Assembly: GCA_037577475.1 (NCBI GenBank)
Contig: CM075184.1
Location: forward strand, 16,990,594 to 17,054,593
Direction: 5' to 3'
Source: Chaunax sp. Z400
Taxonomy: Eukaryota > Chordata > Actinopteri > Lophiiformes > Chaunacidae
Length of the DNA stretch: 64,000 bases
In this document: in pieces, positions 61,901 through 64,000 of the stretch
Layout of the letters: each line of letters opens with the position of its first letter
Numbering within the stretch: position 1 is the first letter of the stretch
Notes under the pieces: model-generated
Told to the model about the DNA's origin: nothing
The model's input: only the letters and a program-made list of their open reading frames with translations
Databases searched by the model: none
Translations under genes and position numbers: made by a program

Positions 61901-63614
61901 CACATACTAATACAACACAAAGGCAGGTTTTTTAATCTGAGAATATAATCAGCGGGTTATAAGTGATGATTGAGAGGAATTATTTTTGTATGAATCTGTA
62001 AATGTTTTTGTGTTTTTATAATTCCTTCAAGTAAAATGCAGGATTTTTATGACAGGCTGAAAAATGCTTCTTTGCACACAGAATGGCCTTACCCCATTTT
62101 GTGGATGTTGAACCATTTTTTTTAAAATATAGAAGTCATAGAAATACATTTGAGAGATAAATAGCCATACAGTACCATTCATATCAGCACTCTGCTTTCA
62201 CGTCAGGAAAAAAACAACAACCCAAAAACCTGGGAATGTCTGTCTCTGTGACCTCTGAGCTCATTACAGAAGAAGATATAGGAGATAGAAAACTCTTGCA
62301 TCAGCATCTGTAATGCGAACACAAATCTGGCCAGGGCAACAGGTCTAACCTGAGGAACACTAAAAACATCAGTAAACTGAAGAGTGTACCATATCTGAAA
62401 ACAAAAGTCCTTTGCAGCAGCCAAAGCTAAAATTAGCACACTTGCAGATAGCGCTGTCCTCATTTGTGGACAGTTGAACCCATCATGAATGAAAAAACGT
62501 AAAGTACATCAGTGACAACTTCATAGACATCATCATGTAATTAATTAGCTTGTTTGATAATTATCATTGGAGATAACTGGGCTTTTTTCACTGTCGTGGT
62601 TGACATTAGCAGAACATTTTTACTTGCATTAGCCTACACTCAGCCTCAACGTTTAACATTCATTTACCAATCATCATGCTTTTTTTAAGAACCCTAAACC
62701 TTGGTTCAAGCCAACTTAAGGACATGCTTTTGGTGTGAGCAACATATTGACTGTACTGTACAACCTTCTGGTAATGATAAGGGTCACTGTGATTTTGTTA
62801 TTCAAATGAATGCAGTTTATTTCAGGACTTCTTGGTTCATTCTTCCTCACATTTTATTTTACATTGAAAACTATACTACTATACAATAATATAATAAAAA
62901 AACTTTCTTTTTCTAAGTTGTTTATCCTGTATTGTTACAGAGTGATGCCCTTTTAAATGATAGTGTCCTCGGCTGAATAAAATCAAAAGATTGTTCATCG
63001 ATTAAATGTATTTTATACAGTTTTTCTTTAAAATGTACAATACACTTCATACAGCAATAATGTGCAGGAGCTTTTGTGAAATAAATCTTTTGTTGCATCT
63101 GAAAGAATCAGGTAAAGTGAACTCTAATGAAAACAAACAAGGACAGGGGCAAGGCACCCAATTATTTATCCAAGTGTCCTTTGTAAAAAGTTTTCGTTCA
63201 AAACTAGACTTTCAGCATTTTCACAGTACTTCTCATAGTGACAATTAAAATGATTATCATATTTTCTCAGCTGTTAAAATGTGTTTATGTTTGAGAGGAA
63301 ATACTCTTATCAGTGGTACTAGATTTAAAAATTAAAACATCTGCACATATGAGATTTATTAACTGACCTTTGGGTGCATGATTACTACAGTATGAGGGTC
63401 AGAGAAACCCCTCAACTGTTTGACCTCAAACCTTTTTTCAGAACAAAAAAAACCAAACACTTTTATCGATTTTTATACCCATTTTTGGTATAATACTTGA
63501 TGTACTTCCACCATAGTGAACAACAGTCCCATTTCATTCAATCAAGCCTCGTACTCATAGCCCTGTAACCATACAGTACTTCACATGGCAGACTACCTCC
63601 TGTGAAAACATATA
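58991..63614. other. Intergenic stretch, nothing recognised
   Basis: AT-rich, with a T-run at 59430-59441 and poly(A) at 59909-59922. Homeodomain-type cores are scattered at 60.9-61.3 kb. The many short ORFs at 59.2-60.3 kb overlap each other on both strands and have no domains. I recognise no transposon. Confidence 0.5.
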
Positions 63615-63850
63615 TGAATCTGATGGATCCAGAACTTTATTTGGATCTGCACCAAATTGCACACATTCATAGACACAACCCCCTAAATATGGCTTATTTA
63701 TTTGCATCAAGATCATGCATTATTCACTGAGAAATCGAACAAAATGTCCAAAAAAAAGCCCTATCTCCCAATGTCCAATGTTACATTCATTTTTTCCAGC
63801 AGAAACATTTGGCAGGCCAAATCAAACCTTACGGCAGACAAACAAACCTT
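63615..63850 (+). mobile_element. RTE-type LINE 3' UTR remnant, degraded
   Basis: GGATCCAGAACTTTATTTGG, ATCTGCACCAAATTGCACAC and CCCCTAAATATGGC lead into GAGAAATCGAACAAAATGTC and CCCTATCTCCCAATGT, closing with GCAGACAAACAAACC. This follows, with gaps, the upstream part of the same 3' module seen at 34,711-34,885. Confidence 0.5.
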
Positions 63851-64000
63851 GGCCCACAGAACCCAATTTGAGCAGCAGTAGCCTAGTAGTTTGCAGAAGT
63901 GTGTGTAATTCAGAGGCTTCCTGACAGACGTACCAGTCATTTTCCTTATGGTACTGGCACCACAGGTATTCGGGCAAAGTGGAAAAAAGTGTTCCAACTG
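63851..64000. other. Window end, nothing recognised
   Basis: Unique-looking sequence up to the cut. No feature supported. Confidence 0.4.

Overview
The window is vertebrate, almost certainly ray-finned fish, genomic DNA. It is AT-rich with long (CA)n and (TA)n arrays, and its decayed transposons are of types typical of teleosts: a Tc1-like element, L2/Rex-type and RTE-type LINEs, a Penelope-like element, hAT-like and Harbinger-like foldback elements, and a tRNA-headed SINE-like repeat. I see no operons or other prokaryotic features.

The only protein-coding gene I can support is at the left edge, on the + strand. Positions 1-858 are the last 285 codons and stop of zfhx3 (ATBF1), read inside its large final exon. 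The fragment holds two zinc fingers, a Ser/Pro-rich region and the family's C-terminal tail. A long AT-rich 3' UTR follows, ending at a candidate poly(A) signal near 4.33 kb or, more likely for the longest form, near 5.70 kb. A SINE-like repeat at 5.82 kb marks the start of unconstrained DNA.

The remaining 58 kb looks like the gene desert that lies downstream of this gene in vertebrates. From 6 to 52 kb, unremarkable AT-rich DNA alternates with decayed transposons, microsatellites, one 23-bp minisatellite (31.82-32.00 kb) and scattered blocks that look like conserved non-coding elements. The most structured repeats are a foldback element with 0.33-kb arms at 28.8-30.3 kb containing a LINE 3' end and flanked by a direct repeat, and a nested pair at 51.04-52.24 kb where one foldback element sits inside the end of another.

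From about 52.3 to 63.6 kb I recognise no transposon and no long microsatellite. This block carries the best enhancer-like islands, rich in TAAT cores and octamers, with CpGs retained in AT-rich DNA. The clearest has three perfect octamers within 51 bp at 58.90 kb. A reasonable inference, not shown by sequence alone, is that these islands are distal regulatory elements of zfhx3. Conservation could not be measured here, so every regulatory call rests on composition and motifs.
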